From Robinsoniella peoriensis (GTDB lineage: Bacteria; Bacillota; Clostridia; Lachnospirales; Lachnospiraceae): a DNA stretch of 64,000 bases. The DNA lies in the NCBI RefSeq assembly GCF_042680125.1, contig NZ_JBHTNY010000030.1. One strand, given 5' to 3'. This document shows positions 47,449 through 56,199 of this stretch, in pieces (position 1 is the stretch's first letter; the number at the start of each line of letters is the position of its first letter). The notes under the pieces were generated by a model. That model was not told the origin of the DNA. It saw nothing but the letters and a program-made list of their open reading frames with translations, and ran no database searches. The position numbers and the translations under genes are program-made.

Positions 47449-47781
47449 CTATCTCTCCCTTCGCATCTCCACAATATCATACAAATCCTCAAAAGATATC
47501 TTAGTATTCACAATCTTCAGGATTCTTGCAGTATCATCTATTCTGGACACCATACCCGTCAACTTCAGGTATTCATTTTTACAGAAATATACGACTGTTA
47601 CAATATCATTTTTCTGCACCTGGCGAAGTTTCCGGCTCAGTTCTTCCTGATATTCTTCTAATAGTTCAATCTTCGGGACCACAATTTTTTCTTTCTTCCG
47701 TAAAACTTCCGGATACCCTTTTAATGCAGCGAACGGCATAAACTGTTTTGCCCGTTCTTCTCTGGTCATTTTAGACACCAC
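47449..47781 (-). CDS. YolD-like protein
   Basis: A 110-residue YolD-like protein: MTREERAKQFMPFAALKGYPEVLRKKE, then an SH3-like beta region (VTVVYFCKNEYLKLTGMVSRID). YolD proteins accompany Y-family polymerases and are thought to help in UV or damage tolerance. The start is probably the GTG at 47781, seven bases behind GGAGGG, which overlaps the polymerase stop; an ATG at 47769 is the alternative. The overlap implies coupled translation with the polymerase. Confidence 0.85.
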   Translation of the reverse strand: MVSKMTREERAKQFMPFAALKGYPEVLRKKEKIVVPKIELLEEYQEELSRKLRQVQKNDIVTVVYFCKNEYLKLTGMVSRIDDTARILKIVNTKISFEDLYDIVEMRRER

Positions 47782-49039
47782 TTTTATGCCCTCCTATCTG
47801 GCGGTTCCGCTCCATTGTAGTTGCCCCTTCCTGCAGGTTCATTCCCTTTAGAATTGCATTTTTTCCAAACTTCTCTTTGATATCCAGCATTGCTTTCTGC
47901 ATCTTATGTTCCCTTTCCAGCTCTGCAGGATCCGTAAATAAATCATACTGCTGATACATCTCATCCACAACGTTATTAAAAGTTAAATATACTCTGTGCA
48001 CAGGGGTGTGCCTGTCCACGATCTTTTCATACAGCCTCTGTGTATAGGCGATGATCTGCTTTGCGGAGCTGGTGGTCACGGTCATGGATGTTGTCCCATG
48101 TGACGATTTCTTCTCAATGCGGTTAGAATAGCCCACATAGAGGGTAATGGAATCCGTAACAAAACCTTTATCCACCAATTCCAGACAGAGTAAATCCGCC
48201 ATTTCTTTTACGATAAGCTTTCCTTTTTCATAGTCATAATCGCAGCCCAATACCTGACCGCTGGATATGGAATTTGACTTGGACTTATATGCTTTGATAT
48301 CTGCCATTGTAGTCGTTTCTCTTCCCCAGGCATGATCAATCAGTAATTCCGCATCAATACCAAACAGCTTGTACAGCATCGACTCATCTGCTGCCGCAAC
48401 CTGCTTCATCGTATATATGCCCATCCGTTCCAGCCGTTTTGCAATTCCTGCACCTACCCTCCAGAAATCTGTGAGCGGCTTATGGCTGCTCAACGTCTTC
48501 CGGTAAGCTTCTTCATCCAGAATACCAATATGGTCTTCCACGTGTTTTGCCGTTATATCAAGGGCAATCTTCGCAAGATACAGGTTTGTTCCAATCCCAC
48601 AGGTTGCCGTAATTCCTGTAGTATCAAGGATATCCTTCATGATTTGCATACTCAGTTCTTTTGACGTCATCTGATACATGGCTAAATAGTCCGTTACGTC
48701 CATAAATACTTCATCAATCGAGTAGACATGGATATCTTCTTTTGCTATATATTTCAGATAGATGGCATAGATTTCTGCGGAATATTCCATATATAACTGC
48801 ATTCTGGGCGGTGCCATTATATAATCTATATGTGCCGGAATCTGGAATACCCTGCATCTGCCCGGAACCCCCTGCTCCTTCATGGACGGTGAAACAGCCA
48901 GACATATTGTCTTCTCCGTCCGGTCCGGATCCGCTACTACAAGATTGGTTGTCATTGGATCAAGACCGCGCTCTACGCACTCCACCGAAGCGTAGAATGA
49001 TTTCAAATCAATACAGACATAGATTTTATTTTGTGACAT
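47771..49039 (-). CDS. Y-family DNA polymerase, UvrX/YqjW type
   Basis: Translesion DNA polymerase of 422 residues. Metal-binding motifs are clear: YVCIDLKSFYASVEC at the N-terminus (Asp about 10) and VYSIDEVFMDVT (Asp-Glu about 112-113). The helix-hairpin-helix stretch FWRVGAGIAKRLERMGI and the C-terminal little-finger domain follow. It copies damaged DNA with low fidelity, usually under SOS control; no LexA-type box was spotted in the short upstream gap. ATG 49039 is preferred to GTG 49048 because GAGG precedes it by eight bases. Paired with YolD downstream. Confidence 0.93.
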   Translation of the reverse strand: MSQNKIYVCIDLKSFYASVECVERGLDPMTTNLVVADPDRTEKTICLAVSPSMKEQGVPGRCRVFQIPAHIDYIMAPPRMQLYMEYSAEIYAIYLKYIAKEDIHVYSIDEVFMDVTDYLAMYQMTSKELSMQIMKDILDTTGITATCGIGTNLYLAKIALDITAKHVEDHIGILDEEAYRKTLSSHKPLTDFWRVGAGIAKRLERMGIYTMKQVAAADESMLYKLFGIDAELLIDHAWGRETTTMADIKAYKSKSNSISSGQVLGCDYDYEKGKLIVKEMADLLCLELVDKGFVTDSITLYVGYSNRIEKKSSHGTTSMTVTTSSAKQIIAYTQRLYEKIVDRHTPVHRVYLTFNNVVDEMYQQYDLFTDPAELEREHKMQKAMLDIKEKFGKNAILKGMNLQEGATTMERNRQIGGHKSGV

Positions 49040-49100
49040 CCATTTCACCTCACTCTTATTTTAATCCGGACCGTGTCAGAATATTCATCCATCTGCACGC

Positions 49101-49130
49101 AAAAGCCCTGCCATTTAACCTGGCAGGACT
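49101..49130 (-). terminator. Terminator of the binding-protein/5'-nucleotidase-C gene
   Basis: On the minus strand AGTCCTGCCA and TGGCAGGGCT pair (one G-T) and are followed by TTTTGCG, about 55 bases after the stop at 49185. Confidence 0.75.
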
Positions 49131-49184
49131 ACTTGCTGCAACTATTTTCATAATCACTATTCCTGTTTATCTTTTAATTCCATT

Positions 49185-51086
49185 TTATTGATACACGATG
49201 AATCGTCCATCTTTAGCCGGAGTAATGGTTCCTGCTGATGTAACCGCCTTAGTTACAATATCATATGATAAGATATCCGTCTTTGAACAATTTTGCAGAC
49301 ACTCTTCCGGTACGGAGCCTTCCGTAACAGCAATTGTGTAACTGCGCGCAGTATCAATTGCCTTCCCATCCGCCGCAGTGATTTTTTTCACTCTGCTGCC
49401 AGGCTCTGCCGTAGGGTCAAATTCTATTTTAAGTCCGGAAAAATAATAAAACCATCCGGTCTGGTTATTCTCCACACTCACAGAATATTCAAGTACTTTC
49501 CGTAAGTCCTCACCACTTATGGATGCCTTCCATAATGCTCCACTATCGTTGGCTTTTAAATCCGGCATAATGCGGTCTATATCTGCAGCAGTAATATCCC
49601 CGGCATATATCCGTCCGCTGATACCCTTGCCGTTGTAGCATCCATCCTTGCCATTGTCAAGAATAAGTGCCAGTTCACAGTCTCCCCAGGCACGCATGGC
49701 ATCAGCCACAAAGCTGCCTGTGTCTGTCAGTGTAAAACTCTCGCTTGCTTTGCCCAGTACCTTTGAAGGCTCCGCCGCCGGCGGTGACAGATTCTGTTCA
49801 TCTACCATGCTGATAACCTCTGCCTTGCTAAGCTTCCCCTCCAACATCCCGGCAAGACCTTCCTGCAATGCATCCTGGGCATTCTCCAATGTAGGAAATA
49901 CTGCATAGCGGCCCTGGTTCAATGCCGGAAGCAGCTCTTCTATTTCAGGAACATCCGGCGGTGCTGCATCAATCAGGCTTGAGAACATCGCGCCTGTATC
50001 CGCCGCAAGTGTCTGCTGGCCTTCAACTGTAGATATATAATTCATCAGCTCCATAACAAGTTCATATTTCTCCTTGTTGTCCGACTCTGCCAGATGCTTG
50101 TTGAGCCCAATATAACATACCATATAGAGACGTGCCCAGTCATTATTACTACCGGGATTAAAAAATGGCATAAGGGCAAATTCATCCGTAGTACCGGTTT
50201 GTTCATATCCCATTTTTGCTATCAATGATGAATCCTCCACCATTGCACATTGACGGGTAAAAAGCATCTTCTCCCGTTCCGAATAATTAATATCCAAATC
50301 AGACGATTTCCATACGCCGGCATCTATCATTTGCCGGAACACATCCAGTGCCCCGTCAAAGTGCTTGCCGAAGCTGCCTTTTCCCTGATTGTAATCATCC
50401 ATCCATTCCAAATCCTGTGGACGGCTAAAGTAACTGCCAAAATTGTAGCCCATAAAAGCAGTAGCCAGTACTTCGGGATTCTCAAATCCCAATTGAATGG
50501 AGCGGATACCACTGGCTTCGATTGTCTGACACAATTTCAGAAAGCCTTCAAAGTCCTCGGGTATTTCCCAGCCATTTTCCTCAAACAGCGTTTTATTATA
50601 TACAATCCCCCTTACCTGAGCCGGTCCGGGCAGATAATAGAGCTTTCCATCTGTGGAAATATCATTTAACATGGATGTATTATAGCGGCTGGAAAATTCC
50701 ATTCCGGAAAGATCCAGCAGCCGGTCACTCCAATACACCTTGCCCACATCTAAAGGCCAGGTCATGACGATATCCGGAAGATCGTCATGTTCCAATCGTG
50801 CAGCATATTCCTCTATTCCCATATTACGTGTAAAATTTCCAACCTGTACGATATCAATTTCAGGAAACTTTTCCTCTACCGCCTTTTCAAACTCATTAAT
50901 GGAAAATGCATACTTAACCAGAACTGTTATTGGGGTCTTTCCCTTAGCGATAGCCTTCTGGGTTAAAATATCTTCATTGTCCGAAACCTTTGCCCCACAG
51001 CCCGGCAAACATAGCAGAAGTGTCATCAAAATTATGATCATTAATACTCGCCTCTGAATCTTCTCAGATCGTTTAAGCACTCTCAT
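49185..51086 (-). CDS. Lipoprotein: solute-binding protein fused to 5'-nucleotidase C-terminal domain
   Basis: Membrane-anchored extracellular protein of 633 residues. The signal peptide ends in lipobox LPGC (Cys about 30). Residues about 45-435 are a family-1 solute-binding domain (ITVLVKYAF, VMTWPLDVGKVYWSDRLLDL, AQVRGIVYNKTLFEENGW). Residues about 443-633 resemble the 5'-nucleotidase C-terminal domain (TDTGSFVADAMR, NGKGISGRIYAGDITAADIDRIMP, SGEDLRKVLEYS, YYFSGLKIEFDP), which in nucleotidases grips the nucleotide base; the catalytic metallophosphatase domain is absent. No permease is encoded nearby. The next gene, 12 bases upstream, encodes a membrane EAL protein with an extracellular sensor. 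A role as ligand-binding co-receptor is plausible inference. Confidence 0.85.
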   Translation of the reverse strand: MRVLKRSEKIQRRVLMIIILMTLLLCLPGCGAKVSDNEDILTQKAIAKGKTPITVLVKYAFSINEFEKAVEEKFPEIDIVQVGNFTRNMGIEEYAARLEHDDLPDIVMTWPLDVGKVYWSDRLLDLSGMEFSSRYNTSMLNDISTDGKLYYLPGPAQVRGIVYNKTLFEENGWEIPEDFEGFLKLCQTIEASGIRSIQLGFENPEVLATAFMGYNFGSYFSRPQDLEWMDDYNQGKGSFGKHFDGALDVFRQMIDAGVWKSSDLDINYSEREKMLFTRQCAMVEDSSLIAKMGYEQTGTTDEFALMPFFNPGSNNDWARLYMVCYIGLNKHLAESDNKEKYELVMELMNYISTVEGQQTLAADTGAMFSSLIDAAPPDVPEIEELLPALNQGRYAVFPTLENAQDALQEGLAGMLEGKLSKAEVISMVDEQNLSPPAAEPSKVLGKASESFTLTDTGSFVADAMRAWGDCELALILDNGKDGCYNGKGISGRIYAGDITAADIDRIMPDLKANDSGALWKASISGEDLRKVLEYSVSVENNQTGWFYYFSGLKIEFDPTAEPGSRVKKITAADGKAIDTARSYTIAVTEGSVPEECLQNCSKTDILSYDIVTKAVTSAGTITPAKDGRFIVYQ

Positions 51087-51098
51087 CAGTTCCCCCTC

Positions 51099-53378
51099 TT
51101 AACAAGAAACGTTATCTGTCACTAATTTTTCAAATGCCGGGATATCCATTGGCCTTGCAAAAACGTACCCCTGTATGTAGTCACATCCTGCGCGTTTAAG
51201 CATATCTACCTGCTCCCGTTCTTCCACGCCTTCGGCAACTGTTTCCATTGACAACGCCTTTGCCATGCTTATAATATTTGTTACCACAGCCTCTGTCCGG
51301 CTCAAATCAATACCTTCGCCATGGAAAAAGATTTTATCCAGTTTAAGTACATCAACGGGAATCGTCTGTATCAGATTCAGTGAAGAATATCCGCTGCCAA
51401 AGTCGTCCATTGAGCATTCAAATCCTGCCGCCTTAATATTCCGGATAATATGAATCAGACGGCTGCTATTTTCCAGCACCATACTTTCTGTTACCTCAAT
51501 TTCAATCAGTGACCTATCCATGTTATACTTATCGGCGATCCGGATGTATTCAAAAAGAAAGTTGTTATCTCTAAAATGCAGACGGGAACAGTTCACTGAT
51601 ATTCTTACCTGTGTCATTCCCTGATCAATCCATCCGCGTAATGTGCGGCAAACCGTTTCAAATACAAATAAATCCAGTTGGATGATGAAGCCGTTTTTTT
51701 CAAAGAGTGGAATAAACTCATCCGGATATATCATACCCTCGGTGACACTCTTCCAGCGGACAAGCGCCTCCGCACCGCCAATTCGTTCCTCCGGCAAACG
51801 GTACTTGGGTTGTAAAAATACCACAAACTCTCCGTTATTAAGCGCTGTTTCCATTCTGTCTTCCAGCTGTTTTTCACGGAGAAGCTGACGGCGCACCGCA
51901 TCGTCATAAAAAGCACATCGCAGCTTACTGTCAACTGTACGGTGTGTTTCACGTAAAGCCAGCTTTGCCCTGTCAATCATTTGCGGGAATGTCAGAGTAC
52001 TGTTCTCAATCACATAAATGCCAAATTCCATAATCGGCAGGCTCCATGCCACATTCATATCCAGAACATTCTGCTCCGCATCTGTGTGCCATCTGCCGAA
52101 TTTCTCCAGTAATTCCGATTCATTGGAAAACTCCATTAGTATACAGAAATTATCTGCTGACTGCCTTCCCATACACTCTCTTTCCGATATCTTTTTGTTC
52201 ATAAATTTGCTGAAAAACCGCAAAATGGCATCACAGTTAATACGTCCAATTTCATCATTAAGCACTTTGAACTTGACAATATTGGTGTAAACCAGTGCAT
52301 ATTGCATATTATGATCCGAAGTAAGCAGCTCCTCTGCCAACTCATAAAAACGCTGTATCGTATGTCCACCGGTTATATCATCCACATAAGCAATCTGTTC
52401 CAGCTTGCGTTTATGATTGTTAAAAATATACACCAGTGCCGCCGCCAGTCCGGCAAAAGTAATGGTGATCAATCCACATATAATCAGCGTAGATTGCAGC
52501 AGTAAATTTGACTTTTCGTTTACAACCTCTACCGGAACAAAGGAAAGCAGGTACCAGTCATCCGGAGCTACCGGAGTATAGACCATATAAGTCTCCTGAC
52601 CATCCAATTTAAAACGGATCTGCCCGGATGCATTGACAGACATTTCCTGCATCACATCGTCCAGTTCCTTTTCCCCGATAATTAACCCTTCCAGGGTAGA
52701 AAAGATATTGTATCCGCTCTTAAAGGCATAAGTGGAAGATGAACGTACCACAACAGCCCCCTTCATGGTTACAATCTGGGAATATGCCTGATCGTTGAAT
52801 GATGACATTGACAGCACCTGGTCAAAAGAAGACGGAGCGTAGCTCACAGCCAGTGCAACTATGTTTTTTCCGTCAATGCTCATGTTGTCCAGTGGAACGG
52901 AAAACAGTATGTACTCCTTATTTTGGATTATCTGAGTGGTTGACATCGAGTCCTTTCCACTGAGCAGATCCTTCCGAACCGATTTATCAAGTGTGAGAAA
53001 GGTCTGTGTATTGCTTAAATCATATGCCGTGCCATCCGTATCGATAAGAAAAATGCTCTCATAGCTCAAGCCTTCCTTTTGCTTCTGCAGCATTTTCTTA
53101 GCTTCATCCATTCGACTGATGTCTGCATATTCCAGGGAAGCCGCCATTGTATGAAGGACATCGTAATTGTCATTAACAATACGATCCACATTTTCTCCTA
53201 TACGTCTTGAGATCTCCTGGAGATATGCTTCACTCTCCTCCCGTATTGTGGAAGATAACCGACTGTAATATTGAAAGCTAAATATAGTAATAAGGATACA
53301 TATTATAAAAAATATCAAAAATACTCTGTGATACATCCTTAAACTAAAAAAAGGATTTTTCTTTTCCTTCCGGATCAT
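51099..53378 (-). CDS. Membrane c-di-GMP phosphodiesterase: CACHE, degenerate GGDEF, EAL
   Basis: Signalling protein of 759 residues. Transmembrane helix (about 17-38), extracellular dCACHE-like sensor (about 40-285), second helix (about 293-318), then a GGDEF domain (about 335-475) whose signature is replaced by GRQSADNF, so cyclase activity is unlikely, and an EAL domain (about 495-750) with EALVRW, NCSRLHF, IEVTES, DDFGSGYSSL, KLDKIFF, AEGVEE and QGYVFARP, that is, all usual catalytic and metal-binding positions. It should degrade c-di-GMP in response to an external signal. ATG at 53378 follows GGAGG. The lipoprotein gene starts 12 bases after its stop, so they form an operon. Confidence 0.92.
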   Translation of the reverse strand: MIRKEKKNPFFSLRMYHRVFLIFFIICILITIFSFQYYSRLSSTIREESEAYLQEISRRIGENVDRIVNDNYDVLHTMAASLEYADISRMDEAKKMLQKQKEGLSYESIFLIDTDGTAYDLSNTQTFLTLDKSVRKDLLSGKDSMSTTQIIQNKEYILFSVPLDNMSIDGKNIVALAVSYAPSSFDQVLSMSSFNDQAYSQIVTMKGAVVVRSSSTYAFKSGYNIFSTLEGLIIGEKELDDVMQEMSVNASGQIRFKLDGQETYMVYTPVAPDDWYLLSFVPVEVVNEKSNLLLQSTLIICGLITITFAGLAAALVYIFNNHKRKLEQIAYVDDITGGHTIQRFYELAEELLTSDHNMQYALVYTNIVKFKVLNDEIGRINCDAILRFFSKFMNKKISERECMGRQSADNFCILMEFSNESELLEKFGRWHTDAEQNVLDMNVAWSLPIMEFGIYVIENSTLTFPQMIDRAKLALRETHRTVDSKLRCAFYDDAVRRQLLREKQLEDRMETALNNGEFVVFLQPKYRLPEERIGGAEALVRWKSVTEGMIYPDEFIPLFEKNGFIIQLDLFVFETVCRTLRGWIDQGMTQVRISVNCSRLHFRDNNFLFEYIRIADKYNMDRSLIEIEVTESMVLENSSRLIHIIRNIKAAGFECSMDDFGSGYSSLNLIQTIPVDVLKLDKIFFHGEGIDLSRTEAVVTNIISMAKALSMETVAEGVEEREQVDMLKRAGCDYIQGYVFARPMDIPAFEKLVTDNVSC

Positions 53379-53586
53379 TTTGCTTCCTCCCACTTTCTTT
53401 TATGAGAACAGTTAATTTTATAGTATCATTATAACACAATTTTAAAATCTGTCGATATGTGTATAGTGAATATATAATCAAATTTTTTGATAAAAATTTC
53501 TTTATATATACCTTAATTGTCGTAAAATTCGCAATTAACATAAGCACAGACTGTTTTCAGCCCAAAAGGCATGCCGGAGCATATTT

Positions 53587-54135
53587 TTATTTTAAAATAT
53601 CGCTAATAAGTCTGCTCATTTCTTCCGGCGACCTGCGTGGTTCTTCCTCAGACCACAGAACCGTTGCTTTCCAGAACCCTGCAAGTTTCACTGCAAAAGC
53701 AAATTTATATCTTTTGTAATATTCCGCCAGTTCTTCTTCATCCAGATGGTCCGGCACATGTCCCACTTTTTTGGCAACCTCATATATAAGTGAAAGCAGA
53801 TGATCTTCTATAAAATAAAGCAGATGTGCTTTGTTCATTAACATCAGTATATCAATATGATTTTCCCAGAACTCAAAATATGATTCCGCAATACTTTCCT
53901 GTGTTTCTGCATGATTAATTATAATTGTATTTGCAAATTCATTCATGAGAAGCTTCGTAGTATATTCGATCACTTCGTTTTTTGTTTTAAAATAGCGGTA
54001 AAAGGTTCTTCTTCCCAATCCGGCTTTATTGACTATCTGGGAAATTGTAATATCCTGATAATCTTTACGCCTCAATAAATCAAATAGTGCATCTATAATC
54101 CATTTTTTAGTTTTGTTTTCTTCCTTCAAATTCAT
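53587..54135 (-). CDS. TetR family regulator of the adjacent ABC exporter
   Basis: Regulator of 182 residues with an N-terminal TetR helix-turn-helix (ITISQIVNKAGLGRRTFYRYFKTKNEVIEY, about residues 33-62) and an unclassified ligand domain. ATG at 54135 lies behind AAGGAGT; the longer frame from 54177 lacks a site. A minus-strand promoter (TTGTGC 54241-54236, 17 bases, TATAAT 54218-54213) drives it. It is divergent from the ABC exporter genes, whose promoter carries a palindrome that fits a TetR site, so it is probably their repressor. Confidence 0.9.
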   Translation of the reverse strand: MNLKEENKTKKWIIDALFDLLRRKDYQDITISQIVNKAGLGRRTFYRYFKTKNEVIEYTTKLLMNEFANTIIINHAETQESIAESYFEFWENHIDILMLMNKAHLLYFIEDHLLSLIYEVAKKVGHVPDHLDEEELAEYYKRYKFAFAVKLAGFWKATVLWSEEEPRRSPEEMSRLISDILK

Positions 54136-54212
54136 CGATCTACTCCTTATTGGCACAAAATTAAAAATATGTATCACTTCGTGGGATCATATTGTATTGC
54201 CCTGATAATCGT

Positions 54213-54336
54213 ATTATACTAGTCCATAAATAAATGCACAAGTGTGCCACGTTATTTGTTGTTTCATTTTGCTGCCTGTTTAACCAGGCGGCAACTATTT
54301 TACCCGTCAGTTAGTCATTACTAACTTTTTTATAAT
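54213..54336. promoter_or_regulatory. Divergent promoters and TetR operator of the exporter locus
   Basis: Minus strand: TTGTGC, 17-base spacer, TATAAT (54241-54213) for tetR. Plus strand: TATAAT at 54331-54336 for the exporter. Directly upstream of it is an inverted repeat with 7-base arms, AGTTAGT-CATT-ACTAACT (54309-54326), covering the -35 position. This is the best candidate for the TetR operator. Confidence 0.65.
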
Positions 54337-54361
54337 AACGTGCACTGATTAGGAGGACTAT

Positions 54362-55099
54362 ATGAACATCGTAAATGCAATTCATCTGACAAAAAAATAT
54401 GACGATCTGCTGGCTGTTAATAACATCAGCTTTCAGATAGGGAAAGGGGACATATACGGTTTTGTCGGCCCAAACGGAGCAGGAAAGAGTACTACCATTA
54501 ATATGATTTCCGGTCTGCTTATTCCCGACAACGGAAAAATTGTGTTTGAGGAAGGCTTCACTTTTGATAAATGGCATGCGAATATTGGTCTGGTACCACA
54601 GGATTTAGCTATATATCCGGACTTATCAGCCGAAGAAAATGTGTCCTTTTTTGCTTCACTATATGGGCTAAAAGGGAAAGTTCTGAAACTACATGTAAAT
54701 GAAGCATTGAAATTAGTAGGGCTTGAAGAACATAAGAAAAAAAGATCAGATAAATTTTCCGGAGGTATGAAACGAAGACTGAACATTGCCTGTGCAATAG
54801 CACATAAACCCAAACTGCTGATCATGGACGAACCCACTGTGGGTATCGACCCCCAATCCAGAAACTTTATTTTAGACAGTATACGAAAACTATCCCATAA
54901 TGGAACAACTGTGATCTACACTTCACATTACATGGAAGAGGTAGAAGAAATCTGCAATAAAATTCTGATAATAGACCACGGAAAAGTTATCATAACCGGC
55001 GGGATACAAGCGGTTAAGGATAAGTTCAGCAAAGATAACGAATTATCATTAGAAGAAATTTTCTTATTATTGACCGGAAAGGAGCTTAGGGATTCATGA
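54362..55099 (+). CDS. ABC exporter ATP-binding protein
   Basis: ATPase subunit of an ABC-2 type exporter (245 residues): Walker A GPNGAGKST (about 36-44), signature FSGGMKRRLNIA (about 134-145), Walker B KLLIMDEP and the switch His in YTSHYMEE. It belongs to the NatA/CcmA-DrrA branch used for drug, peptide or lipid export. AGGAGG precedes the ATG, and it overlaps the first permease gene by four bases. Confidence 0.95.
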   Translation: MNIVNAIHLTKKYDDLLAVNNISFQIGKGDIYGFVGPNGAGKSTTINMISGLLIPDNGKIVFEEGFTFDKWHANIGLVPQDLAIYPDLSAEENVSFFASLYGLKGKVLKLHVNEALKLVGLEEHKKKRSDKFSGGMKRRLNIACAIAHKPKLLIMDEPTVGIDPQSRNFILDSIRKLSHNGTTVIYTSHYMEEVEEICNKILIIDHGKVIITGGIQAVKDKFSKDNELSLEEIFLLLTGKELRDS

Positions 55100-56199
55100 T
55101 AGCCAGAATGTATTTAAAAGAAATCAAACAGTTTTTCCGTAAACCGTTTAACATTTTATTCATGCTGGCAGCCCCTGTAATTCTCATTTTACTTATGGGA
55201 TATGCCATGTCAAATCTAATAGGAACAACCCGGGCAGAACCTTCGTCAGAGCAAACCGTATTATTTTTTCTGGAAAAAAACACAAGTCCGGACCTTTGGC
55301 AAAAATTTTCCTCATTTAAAGAATCTATTGAAAATGGGATGGATTTTCCATTTAAAGAGACAGACAGCTTCGATAAAGGATGTCAGGAAGTAGATCAGCA
55401 TGAAGCGATTGCATTGATTAAAATATCATCAGACGGCTTCTATTATTACCGCTCTCCATATAATGAGCCAGCAGAAAGCAAGATGTTAAGAACGGCATAT
55501 CAGACACTTTTGCGTTCATCTGAAAATATTGCCCCTGCTTCTTTTATTGAGACAAAAGAAGTTCAGCAGAAAACCATTGATTCTTATACTTATTTTACCT
55601 TTGCGGAACTGGGTTTTATTATGATATATCTGTGCCTGATTGTAGGACAGAGTGTTTATTCCGAAAAGGAAGCAAAGACTTTTGAGCGGATCTATACTTC
55701 AAAAGCCAATATCAGTAAAATGCTGCTTTGTAAAATAGCCCTTGGCTGTACGGTGGCGAGCATTCAGATATTCCTCGTATATGTCATCTCAACCTATGTC
55801 CTGCACGTTGATTGGGGAAATTTAACTGTTCTGATATTTTTCTTATATATTTTGCTGGCATTGTTCAGTTCATCATTTGGCGCAGTAGCCGGACTTTTCA
55901 TAAAGAAAAAAACGACACTCAATGATATTCTTTTGATGGTGTCAATTTTTATTGGCTTTTTAGGAGGAGGACTTACTCCTTTGTCTTTTTTGGAAACTAT
56001 AAAAGCAGTGTCATTACTTTGTAAACTCAGTCCTTTATACTGGGTAACAAATTCTGCCATTATTCTGTCCGGCGGAAAAATTGACGAAAACTTTTTGTTA
56101 GCTCTTGTTGCTTGTATACTTGTCATAGCTTGCATGGCTTGCATTTATTTAATAATCAGACGAAAAGAAAAATTAAAGGGGGTTTATGTTTATGAGTAA
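55096..56199 (+). CDS. ABC-2 type exporter permease
   Basis: Membrane subunit of 367 residues: an N-terminal transmembrane helix (ILFMLAAPVILILLMGYAM), a large extracytoplasmic loop (about residues 45-165) and five further helices in the C-terminal half, the normal ABC-2 layout with conserved GGGLTPL and PLYWVTNS. It overlaps the ATPase gene by four bases and the second permease by 14 bases. The substrate is unknown. Confidence 0.92.
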   Translation: MIARMYLKEIKQFFRKPFNILFMLAAPVILILLMGYAMSNLIGTTRAEPSSEQTVLFFLEKNTSPDLWQKFSSFKESIENGMDFPFKETDSFDKGCQEVDQHEAIALIKISSDGFYYYRSPYNEPAESKMLRTAYQTLLRSSENIAPASFIETKEVQQKTIDSYTYFTFAELGFIMIYLCLIVGQSVYSEKEAKTFERIYTSKANISKMLLCKIALGCTVASIQIFLVYVISTYVLHVDWGNLTVLIFFLYILLALFSSSFGAVAGLFIKKKTTLNDILLMVSIFIGFLGGGLTPLSFLETIKAVSLLCKLSPLYWVTNSAIILSGGKIDENFLLALVACILVIACMACIYLIIRRKEKLKGVYVYE

